A DNA stretch of 64,000 bases. It comes from Dromiciops gliroides (Eukaryota; Chordata; Mammalia; Microbiotheria; Microbiotheriidae). The DNA lies in assembly GCF_019393635.1 (NCBI RefSeq), contig NC_057861.1:76391327-76455326 (forward strand). Direction: 5' to 3'. Position 1 is the stretch's first letter. Each line of letters starts with the position of its first letter. Position numbers and translations under genes: made by a program. Below the pieces are notes generated by a model. It had not been told where the DNA came from and did not search any database. It saw only the letters and a program-made list of their open reading frames with translations. Positions 63,601-64,000 of the stretch are shown one piece after another.

Positions 63601-63865
63601 AAAATTTCTACTATTTTCTTATTCTTTCCTCTCTTCATCCTCTTACCTGGCTTTCATTTCATCTCAAGTTTCTGCTGAAAAGGTTGCCAATGACTTCCAA
63701 TCACACAATTCAAAGGCCTCATTCTCCTTGATTTCTCTGTATCATTTGACCACACTGATCATGGTTCTGCATAGTCCACTTGTTTCTCCTCTGACTGGAT
63801 TTCCTAAATTGGGCATCCCCCTTGACTGTTGTTTCTACACTCTCCTTTTAGCAATTTTAATCATG
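63601..63865 (+). mobile_element. L2 LINE, reverse transcriptase fragment
   Basis: gaaaaggttgccaatgactt, ttgatttctctgtatcattt and gaccacactgatcatgg fit the L2 RT region ahead of the AAFDTVDH motif. Confidence 0.55.
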
Positions 63866-63867
63866 TC

Positions 63868-64000
63868 TATCTAGATAAGGCTAGGTAAATAGAACACCTG
63901 GCCTGGAGTTAGGACCTGAGTTCAAATCCAGCCTCAGACACCAGCTGTGTGCACCTGGGCAAGTCACTCATTTGCCTTGGTTTCCTTATCTGTAAAAAAG
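63868..64000 (+). mobile_element. MAR1-type CORE-SINE, cut by the window edge
   Basis: Head gctaggtaaatagaacacc, B-box gttcaaatcc, core, then the cttggtttccttatctgtaa start of the long MAR1 tail at the edge. Confidence 0.8.

Overview
The window is vertebrate nuclear DNA, most probably from a marsupial and perhaps an Australian one. The evidence is about 37 copies of a tRNA-derived CORE-SINE (A box TGGCNCAGTGG, B box GTTCAAATCC) of the MAR1/WALLSI/WSINE kind, MAR1-type SINEs whose tail resembles the RTE/BovB end, marsupial-type L1 and half-L1 copies, and a dense background of L2, L3 and MIR fossils. The genes match the block human 8q24.3 carries as SPATC1 - OPLAH - EXOSC4 - GPAA1 - CYC1 - SHARPIN (recalled, not looked up).

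Layout. 1-400: first coding exon of SPATC1 (speriolin) on the minus strand. 0.4-12.2 kb: intergenic, with SINEs, L3, L2, a young antisense L1, and a class I retrovirus fossil (integrase part plus 3' LTR). 12.2-20.5 kb: EXOSC4, three coding exons and a complete 245-residue frame. 20.5-26.0 kb: intergenic, with a half-L1 element and a GATA array. 26.0-35.7 kb: GPAA1, twelve coding exons and a complete 625-residue frame, behind a CpG-rich promoter and a compound minisatellite. 35.7-56.8 kb: a 21-kb desert of nested SINE/L1/L2 copies with one solo LTR. 56.8-61.5 kb: CYC1, seven exons and a complete 320-residue frame. 61.5-64 kb: intergenic L2/MIR/SINE; SHARPIN is not visible.

Function. The three complete genes are unrelated housekeeping genes: EXOSC4 is an RNA exosome ring subunit, GPAA1 a GPI transamidase subunit, CYC1 the haem c1 subunit of respiratory complex III. 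Their promoters use classic housekeeping motifs: ZNF143-type ACTACA..TCCC and ETS CCGGAAG at EXOSC4 and GPAA1, NRF1 at CYC1.

Most notable: (1) a GPAA1 intron with U12-type signals (ATATCCTT donor, CCTTGAC branch site) whose frame-keeping 3' end reads AT rather than AC/AG; (2) SPATC1 exon 1 pointing away from EXOSC4 with no OPLAH between, which suggests a local inversion relative to human; (3) degenerate tandem arrays in three parts of GPAA1, the upstream one carrying four NRF1-like motifs; (4) L1 derivatives that appear to lack ORF2; (5) two related LTRs, one joined to a gamma-type integrase and one solo with a 4-bp target duplication. All identifications come from reading the sequence and recalled homologues; no search was run.
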